From: Mariniphaga sediminis
Lineage (GTDB): Bacteria; Bacteroidota; Bacteroidia; Bacteroidales; Prolixibacteraceae
Length of the DNA: 64,000 bases
Assembly: GCF_003573545.1 (NCBI RefSeq)
Contig: NZ_QWET01000008.1
Location: 186,001-250,000, forward strand
Reading direction: 5' to 3'
Shown: positions 15,717 through 23,950 of the stretch, one piece after another
Layout: each line of letters opens with the position of its first letter
Position numbering within the stretch: position 1 is the first letter of the stretch
Translations under genes and position numbers: made by a program
Notes under the pieces: model-generated
Told to the model about the DNA's origin: nothing
Databases searched by the model: none
What the model saw: only the letters and a program-made list of their open reading frames with translations

Positions 15717-18700
15717 ATGAAAAAAAAATTAACGAGAGGTGGGATATGTTCTCCCAGCCTTCGGCATCTAATTTTAAAAATGAAATTATCCGCTTTTATA
15801 TTCTTTTTTGTTATTTACCAATCGATGGCCGGTTCATTACTGGCTCAGGGAAAGTTTTCGCTGGAACTTAAAAATACAACGGTGGAACAGATACTCCTGA
15901 AATTGGAAAAACAAAGTAAACTGGGTTTTATCTACAACAAAGATCTTGTTGATGTAGGAATGAAAATAGATATTGATGTTCAGGAAGCAACGGTCGATGA
16001 AATATTAAAGCTGTTGTTCCCGAACGATAATGTAACCTTCTACCGTGTAAATAACCAGATTGTAATCAGCCCGAAGTTTATTGTAGATCAGCAGCAAAAA
16101 TCCGTTTCGGGTAAAGTCACCGACTCCGGTGGCCAGCCCCTGCCCGGTGTAACCGTAGTGGTAAAAGGCACTACACAAGGTACCGTTACCAATGCCGATG
16201 GAGAGTACTCCTTAGCCAGTATTTCAGAGGAAGATATACTGCAATTTTCGTTTGTGGGTATGAAAACACAGGAAATACCTGTTGGTAACAGGACTACCAT
16301 TAATACGAAAATGGAAGAAGATGCCATTGGGATTGAGGAAGTAATTGCCGTTGGCTATGGTACGCAGAAAAAATCGGATTTGACCGGTTCAATTGCTTCT
16401 GTAAAGATATCAGATCTGCAGGAAAGACCAGCAGTGAGTCTGATAGAAAAAATGCAGGGAAAGGCGACTGGTGTTGACATCGTACAAAACAGCGGAACTC
16501 CGGGTTCAATTCCAACCATAAGAATTCGGGGAAATCGTTCTTTTAGTGCATCAAACGATCCACTTTACGTTGTAGATGGTATTCCACTGGAAGGAGGGAT
16601 TAACGATATCAACCCTAATGATATAGTTTCAATTGAAATTCTTAAAGATGCCGCATCTTGTGCAATTTACGGTTCACGTGGTGCCAACGGGGTAATTCTT
16701 GTTACTACAAAAAGAGGAAGTGCTTCCAAAGCCACTATCTCCTACAATACATATTATGGGTTTACTCAGATCAGCCGCATGGTAGATATGATGAATGCAG
16801 AAGAATTTGCCGAATACCGTCGGGAAGCCTACCGGGCCACCAATTCATACATTGACGACGAACACCTTTTCGAAACGGTCCAGTTGGAAAACCTTAGGAA
16901 TGGAATATCCTATGATTATCCCGATATGATTTTCAGCCAGGGCTATAAAACCGACCAACAACTGAGTTTTTCCGGAGGAAACGAAAAAACACAGTTTGCC
17001 CTTTCTGCAGGATATTATGATGAAAAAGGGACCATTAAAAACATGTATTACAAACGGTACACTCTTCGACTTAACCTGGATCATCGCTTTAACAAGTGGT
17101 TTAAGGTGGGAACCTCAACTCTGCTAACCCGGAGTCTAAATGATGTAGGGACAACTGCCGCCATTGAAAGCGCATTGCTCAATTCGCCAATCGGACAAGC
17201 CTTTGACCCGGAAACAGGGGAACCGTTTTTCCTGCCAACTACTGACGGACAATTATCTAACCCACTGTTTGACATTGAATCGGAAAACTTCACGGATGAA
17301 TACAAAATTAACCGTGTCTTCTCATCTGTTTATGCTGAAATTGACTTCCTGAAATATCTAAACTACCGCCTGAATTTCGGAGTCGATAACCGCGACCAGC
17401 GGCGTGGACTTTTCCGTGGAACATATACAGACTCTAACCTGGGAGGTGCTTCTGATGCCACAGTGGAAAACATGGGCAAATTCACCTATACATTGGAAAA
17501 CATCCTGAAATTCAGTAAAAACTTCGATCAGAATCATCAGGTAGATTTTACCTTGATGCAATCGCTTCAAAGTTTTTCAGAAGAGTATTATGGTTTTTCT
17601 GTAAATGACTTGCCATACGAGACCCAAAAGTTTTACAATATGAATACAGGAAGCACTGTTCTTGGAGTTGATAGTCAGTTGGAAGAATGGAAAATGGCGT
17701 CGTTCATGGGAAGGATCAACTACGATTATAATGGAAAATACCTCATTCAGGCCACCCTTCGTGCTGACGGCTCCTCCCGGTTATCAAAAGGAAAAAAATG
17801 GGGATATTTCCCTTCAGGGGCTCTTGGCTGGAGAATTATCAACGAACCCTGGATGCAGGATTTACCCTTTATTTCCAATCTGAAACTTCGTGCCAGTTAT
17901 GGCGTTACGGGGAATACGGCCATTAATCCTTATCAAACCCAGGGAGCACTTGCTCAAACCGTTTATGACTGGGATGGTTCTCCGGGATACGGATATGCAC
18001 TGAATGATATTCCTAACCCCGATCTGAGATGGGAAAGCACAGCAACAATTGATGCAGGTATCGATTTTGGAATCCTGAAAGGCCGGATTAACGGCTCCGT
18101 AGACTACTATAACGCCAAAACTTCTGATTTATTAATGCTACGTCAGTTGCCCATAACCTCAGGATATTCCAGTGTACTTGAAAATGTTGGCTCCACAAGA
18201 AACAAAGGAATTGAAATAAATTTAAACACTATAATTCTTGAAAATCCGAAAGGGATTAACTGGAAAATGGATATCAACTGGTTTGCCAATAAAGAAGAGA
18301 TACTAGAGCTTTATGACGGAAAGAAAGACGACGTGGGTAACAATTGGTTCATTGGTCATCCACTTTCTGTTTTTTATGATTATAAAAAAATAGGTATCTG
18401 GCAGAGCCATGAGGAAGAAGAAGCTACTTCCTATGGATTTTATCCGGGCGAAATCAAAATTAAAGATCAGGAACCGAATGGGGTAATTGACTCCGATGAC
18501 AGGGTAATCCGTGGCTCGTCGGTGCCTAAGTGGAACGCAGGAATCACCAATCGATTTGAATTCAAAGGATTAGACCTCTCATGTTTCGTTTTTATCCGCC
18601 ATGGTTCCACCATTTACAGCAGATTTCATCACGAATTCAATTCTCTTGCCGGAAGATACAATAACCTTGATGTGGACTACTGGACACCCGATAACCCAAC

Positions 18701-18992
18701 AAATGCTTATCCGCGTCCAAACCAAAATCAAAACTACGCACGGTACGACTCGTCAAACAATTATTTTGATGGCTCTTTTGTGAAAATCAGGAATATTACC
18801 CTTGGTTATACCCTTTCGAAAAAGCTAATTGAGGCAGTTAAAATGAGTAATGCCAGGATATATATTACGGCCGACAATCCTTTTATGTTTACCAAATATG
18901 AAGGATGGGATCCGGAAAATGATAAAGGCATTCTCTACTACGATGTCCCCAACAGTAAAGCAATTGTTTTTGGTCTTAACGTAAACTTCTAA
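15717..18992 (+). CDS. SusC/RagA-family TonB-dependent transporter with STN domain
   Basis: The protein has 1091 aa. The N-terminus carries the extended start seen in SusC proteins of sigma/anti-sigma loci (GGICSPSLRHLILKMKLSAF), then a signal peptide ending near SLLAQG. The STN domain (about 45-100, FSLELKNTTVEQILLKLE) is followed by the carboxypeptidase-regulatory-like domain (about 128-205, GKVTDSGGQPLPGVTVVVKG), the plug (about 210-330, VIAVGYGTQKKSDLTGSIAS and YGSRGANGVILVTT) and the barrel ending GLNVNF. It imports the glycan fragment bound by the SusD encoded 10 bp downstream and signals to FecR through STN. Confidence 0.96.
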   Translation: MKKKLTRGGICSPSLRHLILKMKLSAFIFFFVIYQSMAGSLLAQGKFSLELKNTTVEQILLKLEKQSKLGFIYNKDLVDVGMKIDIDVQEATVDEILKLLFPNDNVTFYRVNNQIVISPKFIVDQQQKSVSGKVTDSGGQPLPGVTVVVKGTTQGTVTNADGEYSLASISEEDILQFSFVGMKTQEIPVGNRTTINTKMEEDAIGIEEVIAVGYGTQKKSDLTGSIASVKISDLQERPAVSLIEKMQGKATGVDIVQNSGTPGSIPTIRIRGNRSFSASNDPLYVVDGIPLEGGINDINPNDIVSIEILKDAASCAIYGSRGANGVILVTTKRGSASKATISYNTYYGFTQISRMVDMMNAEEFAEYRREAYRATNSYIDDEHLFETVQLENLRNGISYDYPDMIFSQGYKTDQQLSFSGGNEKTQFALSAGYYDEKGTIKNMYYKRYTLRLNLDHRFNKWFKVGTSTLLTRSLNDVGTTAAIESALLNSPIGQAFDPETGEPFFLPTTDGQLSNPLFDIESENFTDEYKINRVFSSVYAEIDFLKYLNYRLNFGVDNRDQRRGLFRGTYTDSNLGGASDATVENMGKFTYTLENILKFSKNFDQNHQVDFTLMQSLQSFSEEYYGFSVNDLPYETQKFYNMNTGSTVLGVDSQLEEWKMASFMGRINYDYNGKYLIQATLRADGSSRLSKGKKWGYFPSGALGWRIINEPWMQDLPFISNLKLRASYGVTGNTAINPYQTQGALAQTVYDWDGSPGYGYALNDIPNPDLRWESTATIDAGIDFGILKGRINGSVDYYNAKTSDLLMLRQLPITSGYSSVLENVGSTRNKGIEINLNTIILENPKGINWKMDINWFANKEEILELYDGKKDDVGNNWFIGHPLSVFYDYKKIGIWQSHEEEEATSYGFYPGEIKIKDQEPNGVIDSDDRVIRGSSVPKWNAGITNRFEFKGLDLSCFVFIRHGSTIYSRFHHEFNSLAGRYNNLDVDYWTPDNPTNAYPRPNQNQNYARYDSSNNYFDGSFVKIRNITLGYTLSKKLIEAVKMSNARIYITADNPFMFTKYEGWDPENDKGILYYDVPNSKAIVFGLNVNF

Positions 18993-19002
18993 AATTAAAG
19001 TT

Positions 19003-20715
19003 ATGAACAAAATAAAACAAATCACGCGTATTTTATTTATTCTGATATTCGCCTCCTCCATACAGTCCTGTAATGAATACCTGAAAGAAGAAATGGTTTC
19101 CGATGTAAGTGCGGAATCCTATTATACAACCGAAGCCGGATTGAATGATGCTGTCGAAGCTGCGTATTCCTATCTGAAAGTCATGTATTTTGGTCAGGAG
19201 GATGGAATGAGTATGACTGTTTACGGCACCGACCTTCATGCCAATGGTTCCGACGGTAGAAAAGTACTTGGGCAATATCGTTTTGATTCATCCGAAGGTA
19301 ACAGCTGGAATGTTTGGAGAACCATGTACCAGGGAATCAATCAGTGCAACGCGGTGGTAGGCCGTACTTCAGTAAATGAAAAAATAAGAGAAGACATCAA
19401 GAGTGGGTTAATCGCTCAGACTCGTTTCTTAAGAGCACTATACTATTTTGTTTTGGTTCGTCAGTTTGGTGATGTCCATCTTTCTCTCGAAGAAACGGTA
19501 GGGGTTGAAACGGAAGCCAACAGAACCTCTGCGAAAACCATCTATTCCACGGCAATTATCCCTGACCTTGAATATGCTATTGAGAACCTACCCGAAACTC
19601 AAAGTGAATACGGAAGGGCAACTAAGGTTGCAGCCCAGTTTTTATTATCGAAAGTATACTTAACCTATGGCTGGCTGACCGGCAAGACGGAAGATTTTGA
19701 CAAATCTATTGAACTGGCACAAGCAGTTATAGACAACGAAAATTATTCGCTACTGTCGGATTATGCTGATTTATGGGACATTAACAATCAAAAAAACAGC
19801 GAAGTAATCTGGAGTATACAAAACTCAACCGACCCACTTACCCGTGGAACAGGTAATCGTTCCCATCTCTTTTTTCTTATGGGATATGATAAACTTCCCG
19901 GGATGAAACGTTCCATTGATTATGGACGGCCTTATATCCGTTTTTCTCCTACGCCATATGCCCTGTCTCTTTGGGATCGAAAATACGATGCCCGTTACTA
20001 CAAAAGTTATCAGCATGTTTGGTATGCAAACAATACGGCGAACCTGCTTCCTAATCAGGAAATAGGAGATACTGCCATTTTCCTCCCCGGTGTTAATGTT
20101 GGCGAAAAGTATTATGTAGCCGACGAAAACGGGAACCGGATTGAAAGAACCCTTACACAGGAATATGTAAACGAAAGGCACAATAAATCGGCGGTTATTT
20201 ATACACCTGACGAAAGAAATAATGAAGCCGGAACCGGTTATTCAGAACGGGTTTATGCCTCGTTGTGGAAATTTATCGATCCCACGCGAGAGTCAATAAA
20301 TCTCAAAGAAGGCACCCGCGACTTCTTCGTGATGCGTTTAGCCGAGGCCTATCTGATTGCTGCCGAAGCGTATTTCAAAACAGACGATCTTGACAAAGCT
20401 GCCGAAATGCTAAGCATTGTTCGGAAACGTGCTGCCTGGCCAGGCTTTGAACAAGAAATGAATATTTCTGCAAACGACGTTACTTTGGAGTTAATACTTG
20501 ATGAACGTGGGCGCGAGTTATTGGGAGAAATGCAAAGATGGTATGATTTAACCCGTATGGGATTTCTTATTGATCGGGTAAAAGCATATTGCAACGCAAC
20601 CAACAGCCCGAACTATGCAGTCGATAATATCAGTGAAAAACATCTGTTAAGGCCAATACCTCAGAATCAGATCGACAGATGTTCAAATGACTACGGGCAA
20701 AATCCGGGATATTAA
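19003..20715 (+). CDS. SusD/RagB-family surface glycan-binding lipoprotein
   Basis: The protein has 570 aa. The lipoprotein signal MNKIKQITRILFILIFASS ends at cysteine 23 (SIQSC). SusD_N features (YYTTEAGLNDAVEAAYSYLK) are followed by TPR-like helices (FLRALYYFVLVRQFGDVHL) and the C-terminal RagB domain (MRLAEAYLIAAEAYFKT, DERGRELLGEMQRWYDLTRM). It caps the SusC pore and selects the ligand. It starts 10 bp after susC. Downstream, a long inverted repeat (20764-20885) separates it from the next genes. Confidence 0.96.
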   Translation: MNKIKQITRILFILIFASSIQSCNEYLKEEMVSDVSAESYYTTEAGLNDAVEAAYSYLKVMYFGQEDGMSMTVYGTDLHANGSDGRKVLGQYRFDSSEGNSWNVWRTMYQGINQCNAVVGRTSVNEKIREDIKSGLIAQTRFLRALYYFVLVRQFGDVHLSLEETVGVETEANRTSAKTIYSTAIIPDLEYAIENLPETQSEYGRATKVAAQFLLSKVYLTYGWLTGKTEDFDKSIELAQAVIDNENYSLLSDYADLWDINNQKNSEVIWSIQNSTDPLTRGTGNRSHLFFLMGYDKLPGMKRSIDYGRPYIRFSPTPYALSLWDRKYDARYYKSYQHVWYANNTANLLPNQEIGDTAIFLPGVNVGEKYYVADENGNRIERTLTQEYVNERHNKSAVIYTPDERNNEAGTGYSERVYASLWKFIDPTRESINLKEGTRDFFVMRLAEAYLIAAEAYFKTDDLDKAAEMLSIVRKRAAWPGFEQEMNISANDVTLELILDERGRELLGEMQRWYDLTRMGFLIDRVKAYCNATNSPNYAVDNISEKHLLRPIPQNQIDRCSNDYGQNPGY

Positions 20716-20763
20716 TATTGCTAATCCGTAATGAATGAAAATTAATTAATAATTGGCGATTTT

Positions 20764-20885
20764 AAGGACGTTTTATTTTCAGATCCGGAAATAGGCAGAT
20801 TTTGAACTATACAGGGACAATCGGAAAAGAATCTTATGCCTTTTCCATAAAATTTGCTGCTTTTCCCTGAAAATAAAGCGTCCTT
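20764..20885 (+). promoter_or_regulatory. Long-range inverted repeat between susD and the VCBS gene
   Basis: AAGGACGTTTTATTTTCAG (20764-20782) pairs with CTGAAAATAAAGCGTCCTT (20867-20885) over 19 bp with a single G-T wobble. The 84-nt interior holds a smaller hairpin, GGAAAAG (20823-20829) with CTTTTCC (20840-20846). It lies 15 bp before the next start codon. Such a structure could protect the 3' end of susCD mRNA, or partly terminate it and lower expression of the downstream enzymes. Confidence 0.5.
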
Positions 20886-20900
20886 TTTTATTTTTAAGCT

Positions 20901-22919
20901 ATGAATAAAGTAAAAAACAGAAGTATAAATCTACTCTTACTCATTGCCCTTTTCCTGGCAATGGGGTGTACTCCAAATCAACCAACCCGTTCAGAACAAC
21001 CAATTCAAAATAAAGGCGTACAAAAAATGGAGTACAACAATCCCGGACTACTGGTGGATTTGGATGTTGGTTTTAAATCGGTTCCCATGCCCATGGACTT
21101 TGATGGCGACGGCGATCTTGATTTGCTCATTTCCGAATCGGGAAGCTATGCCGAATCTGGTGTTTTTTATTTTGAAAATATTAGTGGGAATGTTGATTTA
21201 CCCGTTTACCGGTATGGAATGCGGGTTAACTCCGAGCGGTTTCGATTGGGGTACGATGGAAAGTTTTTCGAAGCGTCTGATGTTAATGGGCATATTCACG
21301 TGCTTACTCCCGACCGCACGAATGAAACGCTGCTTATTTACGAAGATGTGCCGCAAAATGTATTTTGGAAAAGAATGAATATGCCCGCACAGTTAAATGA
21401 ATATGTTCGGAATACGAACGCAAATACCTGGAAAATAATTGATTTTGATGGTGATTCTAAATATGATCTTGTGGCTGGGATTATGTCACGCCAGGGCAAT
21501 TCACTCCTGTTTTTCAAAAATAGCGGTACAAATGAAAAGCCTGTTTATGAAAAGCCCGAAAACATTCTGACAGGAAAGGGAAAACCTTTTAAAAATGGTT
21601 TGAACCTCGAAGTAGCGCTGGCAGACTATGATAATGACGGAGATGTGGATTATGTTGTAACCGGCAGGTTTACGCACCTGGTTTATTTCGAGAATAAAGG
21701 CACTCCCCAAAAACATCTGTTTTCTGAAGGGGACACCATACGTTATAACGGAAAAAAAATACAATTGGTTTCCCGCTCCGGAAGTAATACAAAGCTAAAA
21801 GCAATTGATTTTAACCGTGATGGCTTTGTGGATATTATTGCCGGTGATGAGGATGGCAAGGTTTCATTCCTTAAAAATACAGGAAAAATAATCAATGGTG
21901 TTACCGAATTTCTGCCTCCGGTTTTTCTTCAACAGGAAGCAAAATTCCTCGATTTGGGGGCATTGGCTGCACCCCGGGTATTTGACTGGGATGGTGATGG
22001 ACTGGACGATATAGTAGGAGGAAATGGCGTGGGAAATGTATACTTTGTAAAAAACCTCGGAGGAGACATTTCCAAATGGGCTGCCCCAAAAATATTGGAA
22101 GTTGATGGAACTCCCATAAGGATTATTCCCACAGAAGTGCTACCCAACACGGAAGACCCGCACTGGGGATATACCACTGTTGATGTAGGAGACTGGGATA
22201 TGGACGGGTTACCCGATATTCTGGTGAATGAACACAATGGCAACATTGTATGGTTAAGAAATAAAGGGACACGGACAAAACCTGAACTATCAAAACCTCA
22301 GCCTATTGAAGTAGAATGGAAAGGTGAGCCCCTAAAACCAGCCTGGACACCTGGTGTTTCAAAAGGAAAAGAGTTACTGGCTCCCTGGCGTACTTCGCCG
22401 TTTATTATGGATTTTAACAACGACGGGCTAAATGATTTGGTTATGCTAGACTACGAAGGTTATTTAGCTGTTTATCTTCGGTTTAAAAAAGATGGAAAAT
22501 TACTGCTTGCCCATCCGCAACGCAATTTTATTTACCCTGACGGGGAACCCATACTCCTGAATCAGCGAACAGGCTCCAGTCACGGACGTTTGAAAATCAC
22601 GTTTGCCGACTGGGATGGCGACGGTTTGGAAGATCTCGTTTTTTCTTCGAAACCTGCTGTGGATTGGATGAAAAACATGGGAATGGAAGATGGAAAAATG
22701 GTTTTACAGTATATGGGACGTATCGTTTCCCGCACGCTGATGGGGCATACAGATGGTCCGGTGGTTTCTGATCTCAACAAAGATGGTATTCCCGACCTGC
22801 TGGTAGGTACTGAAACAGGGGTACTGTATTACTGGGAGCGTCCTTCAATTGAAATTACCACAACTATGACTACCACCGGGAAACAGACTCCAGCAACCTA
22901 TAAATATTTCAAAAGATGA
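20901..22919 (+). CDS. VCBS/FG-GAP repeat lipoprotein
   Basis: This is a 672-aa surface or periplasmic lipoprotein (lipobox LAMGC, cysteine 23). I count nine calcium-binding-type D-x-D-x-DG motifs, e.g. DFDGDGDLD, DYDNDGDVD, DFNRDGFVD, DWDGDGLDD, DWDMDGLPD and DLNKDGIPD, spread over the length as expected for a beta-propeller of FG-GAP/VCBS repeats. No catalytic domain is visible. Such proteins accompany PULs and may bind glycans or have lyase-like activities in related families; its role here is inferred from position only. It lies between susD and the hydrolase genes in the same direction. Confidence 0.85.
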   Translation: MNKVKNRSINLLLLIALFLAMGCTPNQPTRSEQPIQNKGVQKMEYNNPGLLVDLDVGFKSVPMPMDFDGDGDLDLLISESGSYAESGVFYFENISGNVDLPVYRYGMRVNSERFRLGYDGKFFEASDVNGHIHVLTPDRTNETLLIYEDVPQNVFWKRMNMPAQLNEYVRNTNANTWKIIDFDGDSKYDLVAGIMSRQGNSLLFFKNSGTNEKPVYEKPENILTGKGKPFKNGLNLEVALADYDNDGDVDYVVTGRFTHLVYFENKGTPQKHLFSEGDTIRYNGKKIQLVSRSGSNTKLKAIDFNRDGFVDIIAGDEDGKVSFLKNTGKIINGVTEFLPPVFLQQEAKFLDLGALAAPRVFDWDGDGLDDIVGGNGVGNVYFVKNLGGDISKWAAPKILEVDGTPIRIIPTEVLPNTEDPHWGYTTVDVGDWDMDGLPDILVNEHNGNIVWLRNKGTRTKPELSKPQPIEVEWKGEPLKPAWTPGVSKGKELLAPWRTSPFIMDFNNDGLNDLVMLDYEGYLAVYLRFKKDGKLLLAHPQRNFIYPDGEPILLNQRTGSSHGRLKITFADWDGDGLEDLVFSSKPAVDWMKNMGMEDGKMVLQYMGRIVSRTLMGHTDGPVVSDLNKDGIPDLLVGTETGVLYYWERPSIEITTTMTTTGKQTPATYKYFKR

Positions 22920-23001
22920 AGTCTAAAAAAGCTTAGACAAAAAGATAACCTAAAATAATATGCATAGAACTAAACAGTTTTATATCCTGCAAATTATTAT
23001 A

Positions 23002-23865
23002 ATGAACAAAATCATCTTATATCTGCTTTTCCCTGCGATGCTCTGGCAAGGCTCAGAGATTTATGCACAAAAAAGAAATACAGATTTGGGAATTGCGGTC
23101 ATGTCGTTTAATATTCGGAATTCGAATGCAAAAGATGACCTGAATAGTTGGGAAAACCGCAGAAATTGGGTTGGAGATTTAATCCATTTTTATCAGCCTG
23201 ACCTCATTGGCCTTCAGGAGGTTTTGCATCTGCAACTGGGCGATCTTTTAGAAAGACTTCCTGAATACGGCTATATTGGTGTAGCTCGTAACGATGGGAA
23301 GACCGAAGGCGAATACAGTCCCATTTTCTACAATAAAAAACGTTTCGAACTGATAAAAAGCGCGACCTTCTGGCTGGCTGAAGATACTGAGAAACCGAAT
23401 AAAAGCTGGGGGGCTACCTATCGTATTGTAACCTGGGGACAGCTGAAAGATAAAAATACGGGGGACTATTTTTTCCTGTTTAATACGCATTTCGACAATC
23501 GGGAAAAGGCTCGCGAAGAAAGCGCCAGACTTCTGCTTGAAAAGGTAGGCCAAATTGCAGGTTCCCAACCGGCAATTATAACAGGAGACTTTAATTCCAA
23601 TTCGCAATCAATTCCTTATCAAATCCTGACTGAAAGAAAAGGGAAGAAAGGGTTTTGGGATACAAGACTATTGGCAAAAAGTTGGTACGGTCCCCTATGG
23701 ACATTTCACAGTTTTGGCAAAGTACCGGTAGAAAGCCGTGAACAGATTGATTATATTTTTAGCAATCGAAAAGTAACCGTAGAACAATATGTTAGTATCT
23801 CTGAGCAAAGAGGCGAAGTTTTCCCATCAGATCATCTGCCAATTCTTGTCCGAATTCAGTTCTAA
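23002..23865 (+). CDS. Secreted endonuclease/exonuclease/phosphatase-family protein
   Basis: The protein is 287 aa from the preferred ATG at 23002, which gives a signal peptide directly (MNKIILYLLFPAMLWQGSEI, cleaved near YAQ). A longer frame from 22960 adds 14 residues. The DNase I/exonuclease III fold is shown by VMSFNIRNSNAKD, the metal ligand in IGLQEVL, NTHFDNREKAREESA, TGDFNSN and the C-terminal SDHLPILV. The superfamily hydrolyses phosphodiester or phosphomonoester bonds. In PULs such exported members may remove phosphate or phosphodiester decorations from glycans, but its substrate here is unknown. It sits between the VCBS protein and the GH2 enzyme. Confidence 0.88.
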   Translation: MNKIILYLLFPAMLWQGSEIYAQKRNTDLGIAVMSFNIRNSNAKDDLNSWENRRNWVGDLIHFYQPDLIGLQEVLHLQLGDLLERLPEYGYIGVARNDGKTEGEYSPIFYNKKRFELIKSATFWLAEDTEKPNKSWGATYRIVTWGQLKDKNTGDYFFLFNTHFDNREKAREESARLLLEKVGQIAGSQPAIITGDFNSNSQSIPYQILTERKGKKGFWDTRLLAKSWYGPLWTFHSFGKVPVESREQIDYIFSNRKVTVEQYVSISEQRGEVFPSDHLPILVRIQF

Positions 23866-23950
23866 TGGATAAAGTAATTAATTTTACTGAAAAGATTGAG
23901 CACGGTTTTATCAAATAAAGGTTTTTATTAAAAATTAAATTCACAAGATA

